Assembly (NCBI GenBank): GCA_009838915.1
Contig: VXQT01000034.1
Location: forward strand, 37,896-101,895
From: Chloroflexota bacterium
GTDB lineage: Bacteria; Chloroflexota; Dehalococcoidia; Bin125
Direction: 5' to 3'
Length of the DNA: 64,000 nucleotides
Of this stretch, positions 34,276 through 44,114 are shown one piece after another; position 1 is the stretch's first letter, and each line of letters begins with the position of its first letter. The position numbers and the translations under genes were made by a program. The notes below the pieces were generated by a model. It made no database searches and was not told where the DNA came from. It worked only from the letters and a program-made list of their open reading frames with translations.

Positions 34276-35814
34276 CTATTCGAGCAGGTCCGAGCTCCAG
34301 ATCTCGCGCTCGACCTCGCGGTCCTCGCGGACCGTCTTCACGTCCGGGCCGAGGACCATCGTGTAGCGCTGATCGGCGCGGTACTCGGGCCAACCCGGCA
34401 GCGCGTTGGTGCTGGGATTGCCGTTGCGAGCGAAGCTGATCCAGGCGTCCATGACGAAGCCCGAGAGCTGATCGGTCTGCGGATCTTCGCCGATGAACGC
34501 TCGCATCTGGTCGCCGGTGCCCCAGACGAAGGGGATGTCGATCGCGTGCGGGGCGCGCAGCCGACCATCCATCGCCGGCGACTGCTGATTGAACATGTAC
34601 CCGTACGTTTTCCCCGAACCACCGAGAGCGCTGTGCGCGTCGAGCAGGCGGTCGGATGGAATCCGGAACACGTAGTCGGTCATCACCGAGTCGTAGACGG
34701 TGAGCGCGTCCGAGGCGGCGCCGCGAGCAGTTCGCGCATCTCGGTAGTGGTCATAGAGTTGGTTCGCCACATCGGCGTCACCGGCGGTGACGGCGAGGGC
34801 TCCGCGAGCGCTCGTCTCGTCCATCTCGTTGACGCCCTGGATCGCGGCCAGCAGGGTCCACTCGTCCTCGATCGTGCCGCAGAGCAGGTCGACATCCTTG
34901 CTGCGACCGTTGCGCACGGATTCGATCGGCAGTGTCTCAAGGAATCCACCTTCAACAACCGGCGAGAAGGCCATCAGGTAGCGGCCGGTCAGTGCCGAGG
35001 TCTGCGGATCCGCTGCCAGCGCATTCTGCGCGTCGAGCATGTCCTGGGCGGGAATGCTGCGCAGCGAGTCGGCATCCTCCGGGCTGACCTCGAGGATGGC
35101 GCAGTAGCGTCGACAGACTTCCTCGGCGACCTCGGTCGGCAGTGAGTGATGTCCAGCGCCCGACTGGGGGATTGCTCGGTGGAAGAGACCCTCGGCTTCG
35201 GCCGCGCCCATCAGCACGCCAACGCTCATGCCGCCGGCCGACTCGCCGAAGATCGTCACGTTCTCGGGGTCGCCGCCGAACGCGCCGATGTGATCGCGCA
35301 CCCACTCCAGCGCGGCGACCTGATCGCGCATCCCGTAGTTGCCGGAGGTCGGGTCGTCGCCGTCGGTCAGCGCCTGGTTGTAGAGATAGCCCAGCGCGCC
35401 GAGCCGGTAGTTGATCGTGACGACCACCACGTCGCCGCGATTGGCCAGGTGCTGCCCGTTGTAGATCGGCGTCGCCCCCGAGCCGCCGGCGAAGCCGCCC
35501 CCGTGGATCCAGAACATCACCGGACGTTTGGCATCGTCGAGCCCGGGCGTCCAGATGTTGAGCGTGAGGCAGTCTTCGTCTACCGGCATCTCCCAGGCGC
35601 CCAGCAGCTCAAGTCCGCGCACGAAGGTCTGCATCGAGCCATAGCCGACTTCGTTCGCCTCGCGGACGCCGTCCCAGGACTCGGGCGGACGCGGCGCGCG
35701 GAAGCGCAACTCGCCGACCGGCGGCGCGGCGAAGGGGACGCCGCGGAACACGTGCAGGTCATCCTCTGTCTGTCCCTGGAGTTTGCCGTATCTGGTGTCG
35801 ACGATGGGAGGCAT
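34276..35814 (-). CDS. type B carboxylesterase (copy 1)
   Basis: This 512-residue paralogue of the neighbouring esterase has the HGGG oxyanion hole at about 104-107, nucleophile Ser 192 in FGESAGGMS and the N-terminal HVFRGVPFAAPPVGELRF. I chose the ATG at 35814, with AAAGGA upstream, because it matches the paralogue's start; a long upstream extension is antisense to the LLM gene and spurious. It is the first gene of a probable operon, esterase-esterase-dehalogenase. Substrates would be carboxylic esters, but nothing more precise can be inferred. Confidence 0.9.
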   Translation of the reverse strand: MPPIVDTRYGKLQGQTEDDLHVFRGVPFAAPPVGELRFRAPRPPESWDGVREANEVGYGSMQTFVRGLELLGAWEMPVDEDCLTLNIWTPGLDDAKRPVMFWIHGGGFAGGSGATPIYNGQHLANRGDVVVVTINYRLGALGYLYNQALTDGDDPTSGNYGMRDQVAALEWVRDHIGAFGGDPENVTIFGESAGGMSVGVLMGAAEAEGLFHRAIPQSGAGHHSLPTEVAEEVCRRYCAILEVSPEDADSLRSIPAQDMLDAQNALAADPQTSALTGRYLMAFSPVVEGGFLETLPIESVRNGRSKDVDLLCGTIEDEWTLLAAIQGVNEMDETSARGALAVTAGDADVANQLYDHYRDARTARGAASDALTVYDSVMTDYVFRIPSDRLLDAHSALGGSGKTYGYMFNQQSPAMDGRLRAPHAIDIPFVWGTGDQMRAFIGEDPQTDQLSGFVMDAWISFARNGNPSTNALPGWPEYRADQRYTMVLGPDVKTVREDREVEREIWSSDLLE

Positions 35815-35892
35815 GAATGCGTCCTTTCCGAAGCAGTCCAACCTGGCGATAGCCTGCGAGGGCAATCTGGGACGCATGATAGGCGGGACGCG

Positions 35893-36924
35893 ATGGCAAT
35901 CGGACAGGTCGGGCTGGGACTGGACTTCTCGTTGGGGATGACGTTTGAAGATCAGCAGACGCTGGCGCGGGAGGCCGCTGAGTTGGGCTACCAGTCGCTC
36001 TGGACGCCGGAGGGCGCCGGGCTCGACTCGTTCCACCTCTGCTCGATCCGCCATCAGGCCAGCGGTCTGGCGACGGGCATCGGCGTCTGTCCCATCGCGT
36101 ATCGCTCGCCGGTGGCGTTCGCGATGTCTGCGGGGACGGTCTCAGCGATGAGCGGGGGCACGTTTTCGCTGGGGATCGGTTCGGGCGGCATCTATCGGGC
36201 CGACGCACGCCGCCAGCTTGGCCTGCCCCGGCGGTCCACGCTCGGCGTCATGCGCGAATACACCGCTGCCGTGAAGGGCTTGCTGGCCGGGGAGTCCGTG
36301 ACGATCCAGGGGGAGTCGGTTCAGTACGACGGCGTGCAGCTCGGCTTCCGACCGCCGACGACGCCGGTGCTGGTAGGCGCACTGGGGCCGCAAATGATCC
36401 AGCTCGGCGCCGAAGTCGGCGACGGCGTGGTGCTCAACTGGTGCGATCCGGAGCGCGTGAGCTGGAGCCGCGAGCGGCTCAACGAGGGCGCGGCCAAGGC
36501 AGGCAAGCGTCCCGAAGACGTGCGCCTGGTCGAGTACATTCGCATCTGCGTGGACGAGGATGTCGAAGCGGCGCGGATGTCGTACGCCAAGTCGATGCTC
36601 GGCTACGCGCTGGGACAGGGAGTGCCGTCGGAGCGGCTGCGCAAGTTCGCGTATCGCGCGCACTTCGAGCGGATGGGTTTCACCGACGAGCTGGCGTCGC
36701 TGGACGACATGCGGCGCAGCGGCGCCTCGGCGGACGAGGTGGCATCGGCGGCCTCAGAGGAGCTGCTGACGCGGGTCGGCTACTACGGCAACGCGTCGGG
36801 TGCCAAGGCGGCCTTCGAGGCGCTCGCCGACGGTCTCGACACCGCGATCGTACGAGTCGTGGCGGCGAAGCCGGGATTGGAGTCGGTCAGAGCGGTGATG
36901 CGCGCCTGCGCGCCGAATCGCTAA
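35893..36924 (+). CDS. LLM-class flavin-dependent oxidoreductase
   Basis: This 343-residue F420/FMN-type TIM-barrel oxidoreductase has GLGLDFSLGMTFEDQQTLAREAAELGYQSLW at its start. The cofactor loop follows (GIGVCPIAYRSPVAFAMSAGTVSAMSGGTFSLGIGSGG) and then PTTPVLVGALGPQMIQLGAEVGDGVVLNW. It is closer to the methylenetetrahydromethanopterin-reductase-like group than the other two in this window. It is divergent from the esterase operon with 78 bp between starts. The stop overlaps that of the convergent aminotransferase gene by four bases. Confidence 0.87.
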   Translation: MAIGQVGLGLDFSLGMTFEDQQTLAREAAELGYQSLWTPEGAGLDSFHLCSIRHQASGLATGIGVCPIAYRSPVAFAMSAGTVSAMSGGTFSLGIGSGGIYRADARRQLGLPRRSTLGVMREYTAAVKGLLAGESVTIQGESVQYDGVQLGFRPPTTPVLVGALGPQMIQLGAEVGDGVVLNWCDPERVSWSRERLNEGAAKAGKRPEDVRLVEYIRICVDEDVEAARMSYAKSMLGYALGQGVPSERLRKFAYRAHFERMGFTDELASLDDMRRSGASADEVASAASEELLTRVGYYGNASGAKAAFEALADGLDTAIVRVVAAKPGLESVRAVMRACAPNR

Positions 36925-38216
36925 CCGCGCGCCTCTCCGAGCGCAATCGCCAGTATGTCCATCGCCAGATCGATCTGAGCCTCAGTTGTGCTGGCGGGCG
37001 GGACGAAGCGCAGGACAGAGCCTTCGCGCCGGACGCTGAAGATCAAGCCCTCGTGCAGGCAGCGCTCTGCGATCGCCTTGCCCTCGGTCGTCGCCGGTTC
37101 CTTCGTCCGACGATTTCGGACGAGTTCGATTCCCTGCAGCAAGCCGCGACCGCGCACGTCGCCGACGATCTCGAACCGCTCGGCGATCTCGTTGAGTTTC
37201 GACTTCAAGTGCCCGCCCAGCCGTCTCGCCCTGCCGGCGAGGTCTTCATATTCGAGGACATTGAGCGTCGCCGTACCGGCGGCGCAGGCGAGCGGATCGT
37301 TGGAGTGTGAGTGAGTAACGATGAACTCCTCGGCGACGACTTGTTCCTCGATCTCGGCGGATGTCGACACGGAAGAGATGCAGATGCCGCCGCCGAAGTG
37401 CTTGGCCAGGGTCATGATGTCGGGGACGACGCCGTCTTGCTCGAAGGCAAACGTGTCCCCGGTCTTGCCCAGACCGGTCTGCTCTTCGTCCAGGACCAGC
37501 AGCATCCCGCGATCCTCGCAGCGCCGCTTGAGTTCCGCCAGCCAACCGGATGGAGGCTCAATCACGCCGCCGGCCGAGAAGATCGGCTCAGTCAAGACTG
37601 CTGCCGGCCGAGAAGTAGTCTGCGCGTCGATCAGTTCGAAGGAGGCGTCCAGGCAGGCGAGATCACAGGTCTCGGGCTCGAGGTTGATCGGACAGCGGTA
37701 GCAATAGGGCGCCAACATCGCCATCATCCCGGGTTGCGGCGGGCCGTAGCCGCGATGCCAACCGGCGAACGTCAACGAACGCGTGGTGTCCGACATGCCG
37801 TGGAATGAAGCGTGCGGACTGACGATCTCGAAACCGCCGGTGTACTTCCTGGCGATGTTGATTGCCGCCTCGTTCGCGTCGGCTCCGGATTGCAGGAACA
37901 TACTCTTCTGCAGCGGATCCGGAAGCAGATTGCCGAGCCGCTCGGCGAGCTCAATCTCCTTGTCGTTGTAGTAGCTGCTGTGGGAGTGAATCAGTACGTC
38001 GCAGGCGTCGCGCACTGCCTCCGTGATGGCGGGATGATTGTGTCCCAGCCAGGCGCACATCTGGCCGGAGTTGAAGTCGAGGTACCGCTTGCCGCTTGTG
38101 TCTTCAACTTCGGAACCGGAGCCACGCACAAAGATCGGACCCGTACCCGACTTGTCCATCCGTCCGCCGAAGGAGAAGCGGCGTGCGGATTCGAGCAGTT
38201 CGGCTTCGCTGTTCAT
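36921..38216 (-). CDS. class III PLP-dependent aminotransferase
   Basis: This 431-residue fold-type I enzyme of the aminotransferase class III family resembles 2,2-dialkylglycine decarboxylase in its N-terminal phrases (LDFNSGQMCAWLGHNHPAI, QSGADANEAAINIARKYTG). The PLP-binding Asp is in LLVLDEEQTGLGKTG, where the usual Val/Ile after DE is Glu, and the Schiff-base Lys is in MTLAKHFGGG. THSHSNDPLACAAG and VRGRGLLQGIEL complete the family set. The start is the ATG at 38216. The gene is followed upstream by a dioxygenase gene on the same strand at a 23-bp gap. Substrate not determined. Confidence 0.88.
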   Translation of the reverse strand: MNSEAELLESARRFSFGGRMDKSGTGPIFVRGSGSEVEDTSGKRYLDFNSGQMCAWLGHNHPAITEAVRDACDVLIHSHSSYYNDKEIELAERLGNLLPDPLQKSMFLQSGADANEAAINIARKYTGGFEIVSPHASFHGMSDTTRSLTFAGWHRGYGPPQPGMMAMLAPYCYRCPINLEPETCDLACLDASFELIDAQTTSRPAAVLTEPIFSAGGVIEPPSGWLAELKRRCEDRGMLLVLDEEQTGLGKTGDTFAFEQDGVVPDIMTLAKHFGGGICISSVSTSAEIEEQVVAEEFIVTHSHSNDPLACAAGTATLNVLEYEDLAGRARRLGGHLKSKLNEIAERFEIVGDVRGRGLLQGIELVRNRRTKEPATTEGKAIAERCLHEGLIFSVRREGSVLRFVPPASTTEAQIDLAMDILAIALGEARG

Positions 38217-38239
38217 CTCTCCGGCCAATGGAGGAGTCC

Positions 38240-39211
38240 CTATGCGCAGGCTTCGTCGTCGAGCGACCAGCGGTTGTAGTCGGGGTCCGGCTGATCGGCG
38301 AGCGCGGCGCGGGCGTCGAGCCACAACCGGCGCCAGCGGCTGGCGTCGGAGAGGACGGCGTCCGGGTCTCGGCGGCTGCGGGCGATGAAGCCGGGGAAGG
38401 CCTCGCGTCCGGTCGGCTGGCCGGGCGGGTGGTAGCGCAGATCGAAGCTCCAGCGGATGCGATCGCTGAGGTTGGGCAGTGCGCCGTGGACGGTCTTGCG
38501 ATGCAGGAAGAGGCATCCGCCGGCGGGCAGCGGCACGGCGCGCGCCGAGTCTTCGCCGGGCAGGATCGACGACGGGATGGTCAGGCCCTGCACGCTGGAG
38601 CAATGGGTCAGCACCTCGCCGCGGTGCGAGCCGGGGATCACCTGCAAACAGCCGTTCTCGGCGTCGGTGTCCATCAGCGGGAACCAGACGGTGAGCATGT
38701 CGGTCTCGTCAGCCGAAGCGTTGATCACGCCCGAGTCCTGGTGCCAGGGCGTCGCGCCGTAGATCACGTTGCCGTCGGCGTCGCGCGGCGCGATCGACTC
38801 GGGCACCTTGACCCGCACGTGCTGGACCGGGTTGGAGTAGATCTCGGGACCGATGAATGACTCGACCGTGTCGAGCAGGCTGGGATTGGTCAGCGCGTTG
38901 AAGACGGCGGGGCCGGCCCAGAACGGCGTGTCGGCCGTGATCCCCTTCTGCGGCAGCGAGAAGTCGAAGTACTGCGCATGCACCTTCTGCGACTCGACGT
39001 AGACCTTGCAGACCCGCTCGGCGAAGGGCAGGTCCTCGTAGGTGTCGGTGATCGTTCCCTGCTCAACCAGCTCGCGCGCCAGCGTGTCAAGCACGCCGGC
39101 GTACTCGTCCATGACCGGCGCGATCACTTCCTCAGGATCGAAGACCTCGTCGACGGAGAGGAATCCAAAGGTCTCGAAGTGGTCAAGCTGTTCAGCGGTC
39201 ATGGTAGTCAC
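38240..39211 (-). CDS. phytanoyl-CoA dioxygenase family protein
   Basis: This 323-residue Fe(II)/2-oxoglutarate-dependent oxygenase has a beta-helix core. The metal triad is visible as HxD in TPWHQDSGV and the distal His in FLHRKTVHGALPN. A downstream Arg in RIRWSFDLRYHP would bind 2-oxoglutarate. GTG at 39211 has GGAG seven bases upstream and is preferred over the ATG at 39202. It is probably co-transcribed with the aminotransferase gene. Family members hydroxylate diverse small molecules, so the substrate is open. Confidence 0.88.
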   Translation of the reverse strand: MTTMTAEQLDHFETFGFLSVDEVFDPEEVIAPVMDEYAGVLDTLARELVEQGTITDTYEDLPFAERVCKVYVESQKVHAQYFDFSLPQKGITADTPFWAGPAVFNALTNPSLLDTVESFIGPEIYSNPVQHVRVKVPESIAPRDADGNVIYGATPWHQDSGVINASADETDMLTVWFPLMDTDAENGCLQVIPGSHRGEVLTHCSSVQGLTIPSSILPGEDSARAVPLPAGGCLFLHRKTVHGALPNLSDRIRWSFDLRYHPPGQPTGREAFPGFIARSRRDPDAVLSDASRWRRLWLDARAALADQPDPDYNRWSLDDEACA

Positions 39212-39276
39212 GGCAGTGCTCCGCCTGTTCGGTTCCGTCAATGCACCTGCTCAGGCTAACGGCCTGGAGCAGATAC

Positions 39277-42200
39277 CTACCAGCTATCGATGTACGGCCG
39301 TCGGCCTTCACGGATCGGCTCGGAGTTGGGTACGGCGTCCAACAGGCGCAAGATCCACTGCCGCGTCTCGGCCGGGTCAATCACATCGTCCGACTCCAAC
39401 ACGGTGGCGGCGTTGACTGCGTTGCCGCGCTCATAGGCGTCGGCGACCATCTCTTCGTAGACCCGAGTGCGTTCCTCGAGGTCTTCAATCTGTTCGAGCT
39501 GCGCCCTCGCGCCGAGCTTGACGCCCGCCTCGAGGTTCATGCCGCCGTACTCCGACGTGGGCCAGCCGACGTTGAACAGTCCCGCCTCGGTGCTGCCGGC
39601 GAGCATCGCCAGTCCCCCGAGTCCATAACACTTGCGCAGCGTGATCGTCATTTTCGGCGTGGTCAGATTGGCCAACGAGACGAATACACGGTGGCAGTGA
39701 CGGACCAGTGCCGTTTTCTCGACCTCCGGTCCGACCATCATGCCGGGAGTATCAACCAGCGTCAGCACAGGGATGTTCCAGCAATCGCAGATCTGGGCGA
39801 AGCGAGCCAGCTTGTCCGAGCCATCGCTGTCGACAGCGCCGCCGAGATGCATGTTGTTGTTGGCGATCACACCGACGGACCGGCCTTCGATGCGAATCAG
39901 CGCGGTGACAACCCCAATGCCGAACTCCGGCCGCAGCTCAAGCACGGAGTCATGGTCGGCCAAGAGTTCAATAACCTTGCGCACGTCGTAGGTTCGAAGG
40001 CGATTCTCGGGGATCACGTGGCGCAGCAGTCGCTGATCGGGCACGCTCCACTCCTTGAGCCGGCCCTGGAAGTACGAGAGGTACCTTTTGACCGCCGCCA
40101 TCGCTTCTTCTTCGTCCTTGACGAAGATGTCAACGACGCCATTCGGTACTTGCTGCGACATCGGACCGAGCTCCTCGGGCAGGAACAAGCCGAGCCCGCC
40201 GCCTTCGATCACCGCAGGACCGCCCATGGCGATGTTGGATCCCTCGGTGGCAACGATGATGTCGCACATGCCGAGCATCGAGGCGTTGCCGGCGAAGCAG
40301 CGCCCGGCGGTGATTGAGATCATCGGCACGCGGCCGGAGAGTTCGGCCAGGCGCTCGAAGGTGCGCACGTTGCGTGCCGCGACGCGGGTGTAGGCCGCAT
40401 CGGTATCACCCGAACGTCCGCCGGCGCCTTCAGCGATGAAGACCAGCGGCGTCAGCAGTCGGTGCGCGGTCTCGACCATGCGATCGGTCTTCTCGTGACC
40501 ACGCAAGCCCTGCGTCCCAGCCCAGACAGTCTCGTCGTAGGAGATGATCGCCGTCGTGGCGGTGGAGTTGTCAAAGAGATCGGCGTTGACCGTGCCGAGC
40601 CCGCAGATCAGACCGTCGGCGGGCGATACGCGGCGCAACTCTTCCCACGACCGAACGCGCCGCTGCGCGGCGACGCCGAGCGGCATGTACTCGGTCCAGG
40701 TGCCGCCCTCGACGAGCTGGGCGATGTTCTCGCGAGCCGTGCGCTTGCCCTTGGCATGCCGCCGAGCGACAGGCCCTTCGCGATTGTGGTCAAGCAACGC
40801 CTCGTGCAGGTCGATGCTGTGTTGCAGGTCGGGGCGGATGTGGTCGGGGTCTATGTCACCGGACGCGCCATCGAGCGCCGAGCCGACGTCGGCCGGCTCG
40901 ATGAACACGAGCGGGTGGCCCTCCCAGATGATGTCGCCGATCGAAACGGTGATCTCCTGCACAATCCCGCCGACGTCTACCTGGAGGACGTGCTCCATCT
41001 TCATCGCGTTCATGATGATCACGTCCTGGCCGGCGGCGACGCTGTCGCCGTCGCCGACAAGAATCTCGATGATCGTGCCCTGGATCGGCGCGCGCAGCGG
41101 TTCCGTGCCGGGCGGGCCGATGATCTCGGGCGCGGGGAATCCGGAACGGTCCTCTTCCAGGCCGCGATTGACATCGAGCGAAGCCGCCCCGGCGCCCTGG
41201 CGGAAGAAGTCGAGCGCAGCCAACGGATCGGTGACCTGGTTCTCGACTCGCCCGCCGGCCCAGGCAGACTGACTCCCCGAGGCGGCGCCGTTGTCCGAAC
41301 TGACCGCCAACTCACCGATTCGCTCATCGATCCAGCGAGTGTGCAGGTCTCCGGCAATGAAATCAGGGTGACCCAGGATGTTGCGCAAGAAGCCAATGTT
41401 TGAGTCGGGGCCTTCGAGCTGAAATTCGTCCAGCGCGCGGCGCGCGCGGCGCACTGCGTCCTTGAAATCGCTGCTGGGATGTCGGGTCACGACCTTGGCA
41501 ATCAATGAGTCAAAGCTCGGATTGGCCGCAAATCCGACGAAGCCGTAGGTGTCGACGCGGATGCCAGGTCCGGCGGGCGGCCGGAAGGTACCCAACGTTC
41601 CGGCGGCCGGACGGACATCGCCGTCCTCGCGCATCCGCTCGAGATTGACTCGCGACTGAATGGCGAATCCGCGCAGCGGCGGCGGGGACTCCATGCCGAG
41701 GTCGTCGAGTGTTGCCCCTTCGGCGATCCGAAGCTGGCACTCGACCAGATCGAGCCCGGTCACCTCCTCGGTCACGGTGTGTTCAACCTGTAGACGGGCA
41801 TTGGCCTCGATGAAGGCGTACTCGTCGTTGGTGTCGGCATCCACCAGGAACTCGAACGTTCCCAGATTGGAGTAACCGCCGGCCTCGGCCAACTCAACCG
41901 CAGCTCCGGTGATTCGCTCGCGAAGACTTTCGCTGAGCGTTGGCGAGGGAGCAATCTCGATCAGCTTCTGATAGCGCCGCTGAATGGTGCATTCCCGTTC
42001 ACCCATGTGAGTGACATTGCCGTGCTGGTCACACACAATCTGGACTTCGATGTGTCGGGCGCGAGGAATAAACCGCTCGACGAACAGCGCGCCATTGCCA
42101 AATGCGGCCTGGGCCTCGCGTGTACAGCGTTCAAACGCGTCTTCGATCTCGGATGCCTCGTTGATCGCACGCATTCCTCGACCACCGCCGCCTCCGATTG

Positions 42201-42675
42201 CCTTGATCACCATCGGCCGGCCGTCTAACTGCTCGAAGAACGCGCGGGCGCCGGCCAGGTCAACCGCGTGGTCCGATCCCGTCAAGATGGGAACGCTGCG
42301 CTCGCCCGCAAGTATGCGGGCGCGGGCTTTGTCTCCGAACAGCGCCAACGCAGCCGGCGAGGGTCCAATGAACGTGATGCCAGCCGCTTCGCAGGCTCCT
42401 GCGAAGTCGGAGTTCTCGGACAGGAATCCGTAGCCGGGATGTATTGCATCGCAGTCGTCGGCTTGCGCGCGCTCGATGATCTGCTCGATGTCGAGATACG
42501 CCGACGGTCCCATTCCCTCGAGCGCAATAGCCGAGTCCGCATGCCGCAGATGATCCGACGTTGCATCGTCGGATGAGTGAATCGCTGTGGTGGCGATCCC
42601 GAGTTCGGACGCAGTCCGCAGAATCCGCACGGCGATTTCTCCGCGATTCGCGACGAGTAGGCGTTGGATGGTCAT
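39277..42675 (-). CDS. single-chain biotin-dependent acyl-CoA carboxylase
   Basis: This 1132-residue enzyme carries all carboxylase parts in one chain. Residues 1-450 are biotin carboxylase (LLVANRGEIAVRI, ATP loop IGGGGGRGMRAI, IEANARLQVEHTVTE). A biotin carrier domain has the biotinylation motif MNAMKMEHV with Lys 559. Residues from about 640 are the carboxyltransferase (RTARENIAQLVEGGTW, VIANNNMHLGGAVDSDGSDK, VDTPGMMVG). The order matches single-chain long-chain acyl-CoA carboxylases described in actinobacteria. The start is the ATG at 42675; an in-frame TTG at 42714 is less likely. It could carboxylate acyl-CoAs made by the ligase in this window. Confidence 0.92.
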   Translation of the reverse strand: MTIQRLLVANRGEIAVRILRTASELGIATTAIHSSDDATSDHLRHADSAIALEGMGPSAYLDIEQIIERAQADDCDAIHPGYGFLSENSDFAGACEAAGITFIGPSPAALALFGDKARARILAGERSVPILTGSDHAVDLAGARAFFEQLDGRPMVIKAIGGGGGRGMRAINEASEIEDAFERCTREAQAAFGNGALFVERFIPRARHIEVQIVCDQHGNVTHMGERECTIQRRYQKLIEIAPSPTLSESLRERITGAAVELAEAGGYSNLGTFEFLVDADTNDEYAFIEANARLQVEHTVTEEVTGLDLVECQLRIAEGATLDDLGMESPPPLRGFAIQSRVNLERMREDGDVRPAAGTLGTFRPPAGPGIRVDTYGFVGFAANPSFDSLIAKVVTRHPSSDFKDAVRRARRALDEFQLEGPDSNIGFLRNILGHPDFIAGDLHTRWIDERIGELAVSSDNGAASGSQSAWAGGRVENQVTDPLAALDFFRQGAGAASLDVNRGLEEDRSGFPAPEIIGPPGTEPLRAPIQGTIIEILVGDGDSVAAGQDVIIMNAMKMEHVLQVDVGGIVQEITVSIGDIIWEGHPLVFIEPADVGSALDGASGDIDPDHIRPDLQHSIDLHEALLDHNREGPVARRHAKGKRTARENIAQLVEGGTWTEYMPLGVAAQRRVRSWEELRRVSPADGLICGLGTVNADLFDNSTATTAIISYDETVWAGTQGLRGHEKTDRMVETAHRLLTPLVFIAEGAGGRSGDTDAAYTRVAARNVRTFERLAELSGRVPMISITAGRCFAGNASMLGMCDIIVATEGSNIAMGGPAVIEGGGLGLFLPEELGPMSQQVPNGVVDIFVKDEEEAMAAVKRYLSYFQGRLKEWSVPDQRLLRHVIPENRLRTYDVRKVIELLADHDSVLELRPEFGIGVVTALIRIEGRSVGVIANNNMHLGGAVDSDGSDKLARFAQICDCWNIPVLTLVDTPGMMVGPEVEKTALVRHCHRVFVSLANLTTPKMTITLRKCYGLGGLAMLAGSTEAGLFNVGWPTSEYGGMNLEAGVKLGARAQLEQIEDLEERTRVYEEMVADAYERGNAVNAATVLESDDVIDPAETRQWILRLLDAVPNSEPIREGRRPYIDSW

Positions 42676-42720
42676 GGTCGGGCTCGATGAACTACACGGA
42701 CACAGGGCATGCAAACCAGG

Positions 42721-43815
42721 TCAGCCGCCGGCAACGGCGCTGCTGATCAGGCCGCCCAGGGCCTCGGTGCCGAGGGGTGCGTCGGCATCGGCGGCGAGGT
42801 CGGCGGGGCGGTGGCCGGCGGCGAGGATGTCGATCACGGCTTGCTCGATGGTGGCGGCTTCCTCTTCGAGGCCGAAGGAGTAGCGCAGCATCAGGGCGGC
42901 GCTGAGGATCATGGCCATCGGATTGGCGACGCCCTGGCCGGCGATGTCGGGCGCGGTGCCGTGGATCGGTTCGAAGAGGCCGAGCGTCGAGCCGTCGTCG
43001 GCCGCGCCGAGCGAGGCGGAGGGCAGCATGCCCATCGAACCGGCGAGCATCGAGGCTTCGTCGGTGAGGATGTCGCCGAACATGTTCTCGGTCACGATCA
43101 CGTCGAAGTAAGACGGATGGCGGATCAGGTCCATGGCGCAGGCGTCGACGAGCCGGTGCTCGAGCGTCACGTCGGGGTAGTCTTTGGCGATCTCCTCCGT
43201 GATCTCACGCCACATACGCGAGGTGTCGAGGATGTTGGCCTTGTCGACCGAAGTGAGCAGCTTGCGCCGCCCGCGGGCGGTCTCGAATCCGAGCCGGACG
43301 ATGCGTTCGACCTCTTCCTCGGAGTAGGCGAGCGTGTCAACCGCCTTGCGCTGGCCGGCTTCCTCCCAGCGTCGCTGCGGTTCGCCGAAGTAGATGCCGC
43401 CGGTCAGCTCGCGCAGGACGACCATGTCGACCGCCTCGACGGTCTCGCGCTTGAGCGGCGTGGCGTCGGCGAGGATGGGCAGCATCTTGACCGGCCGGAT
43501 GTTGGCGAACAGGCCCAGTCCCTTGCGCAGCCCGAGGATCGCCTGCTCCGGTCGGACCGTGGCTTTCGGGTCGTCCCACTTGGGGCCGCCGACCGCACCG
43601 AACAAGACGGCGTCCTGGGCTCGGCACATGTCCAGCGTCTGGTCGCGCAGGGCGGTGCCGTGGGCATCGATTGATGCGCCGCCGACGAGATCCTCGGTGT
43701 ACTCGAAGGAGTGGTCGAAGCGTCCGCCGAGGGCGTCGAGCACGCGAACCGCTTGCCCGATCACTTCGACGCCAATGCCGTCACCGGGCAAGAGCGCAAT
43801 CCTGTAGTGGGCCAT
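42721..43815 (-). CDS. leuB: 3-isopropylmalate dehydrogenase
   Basis: This 364-residue NAD-dependent beta-decarboxylating dehydrogenase catalyses the third step of leucine synthesis. Family features are LLPGDGIGVEVIGQAV, GAVGGPKWD, NIRPVK, LRELTGGIYFG, DKANIL and the metal/NAD region GSMGMLPSASL and EPIHGTAPDIAGQGVANP. It lies 39 bp upstream of the fused carboxylase gene on the same strand. leuD is nearby upstream, with two tiny genes between. Confidence 0.96.
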   Translation of the reverse strand: MAHYRIALLPGDGIGVEVIGQAVRVLDALGGRFDHSFEYTEDLVGGASIDAHGTALRDQTLDMCRAQDAVLFGAVGGPKWDDPKATVRPEQAILGLRKGLGLFANIRPVKMLPILADATPLKRETVEAVDMVVLRELTGGIYFGEPQRRWEEAGQRKAVDTLAYSEEEVERIVRLGFETARGRRKLLTSVDKANILDTSRMWREITEEIAKDYPDVTLEHRLVDACAMDLIRHPSYFDVIVTENMFGDILTDEASMLAGSMGMLPSASLGAADDGSTLGLFEPIHGTAPDIAGQGVANPMAMILSAALMLRYSFGLEEEAATIEQAVIDILAAGHRPADLAADADAPLGTEALGGLISSAVAGG

Positions 43816-43894
43816 GTAGTGCCGATCCTCGTCGTGGGCTAATCGTGGGCTAGTCGTCGCTTTGGCGCTCCTCCGGAGCGCGTTCGGGAGAAAC

Positions 43895-44056
43895 TCAACA
43901 GCCGGGCGCGCCGTAGTCGCCGCAGCACGTCTGTCGCTCGGTCAGCCTATTCCACCAGATCGCCAGCACGCCGGTGACCAGGCGTAGACCGTGACGGCCG
44001 TCCCTGCGCAGGTTCTCAACAGCGTCCAGGAAGGAGGGGCGTGGTCGCTTGTTCAT
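43895..44056 (-). CDS. Cys-rich microprotein ending CCGDYGAPGC (copy 2)
   Basis: This 53-residue protein starts MNKRPRPSFLDAVENLRRDG and ends RQTCCGDYGAPGC-stop. It shares the Cys-Cys-Gly-x-Tyr-Gly-x-Pro-Gly-Cys C terminus and an N-terminal basic helix with NLRR with the microprotein 58 bp upstream. The middle (LRLVTGVLAIWW) is hydrophobic. A longer in-frame extension to 44134 covers the tail of the other gene and is unlikely. I do not know this family. The terminal three cysteines could bind metal, form a disulfide or be modified. Confidence 0.65.
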   Translation of the reverse strand: MNKRPRPSFLDAVENLRRDGRHGLRLVTGVLAIWWNRLTERQTCCGDYGAPGC

Positions 44057-44114
44057 CGTTGCACTAGTCCTCTTCCGCCTTGAGGCGCTCGTCCCGAGCG
44101 CGTTCTCCGGACAC

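Noticed and set aside
34815-36054. N-terminal extension of the first esterase beyond 35814
   Set aside because: The extra 80 residues are antisense to the start of the LLM oxidoreductase gene and absent from the paralogue; the ATG at 35814 has its own ribosome-binding site.
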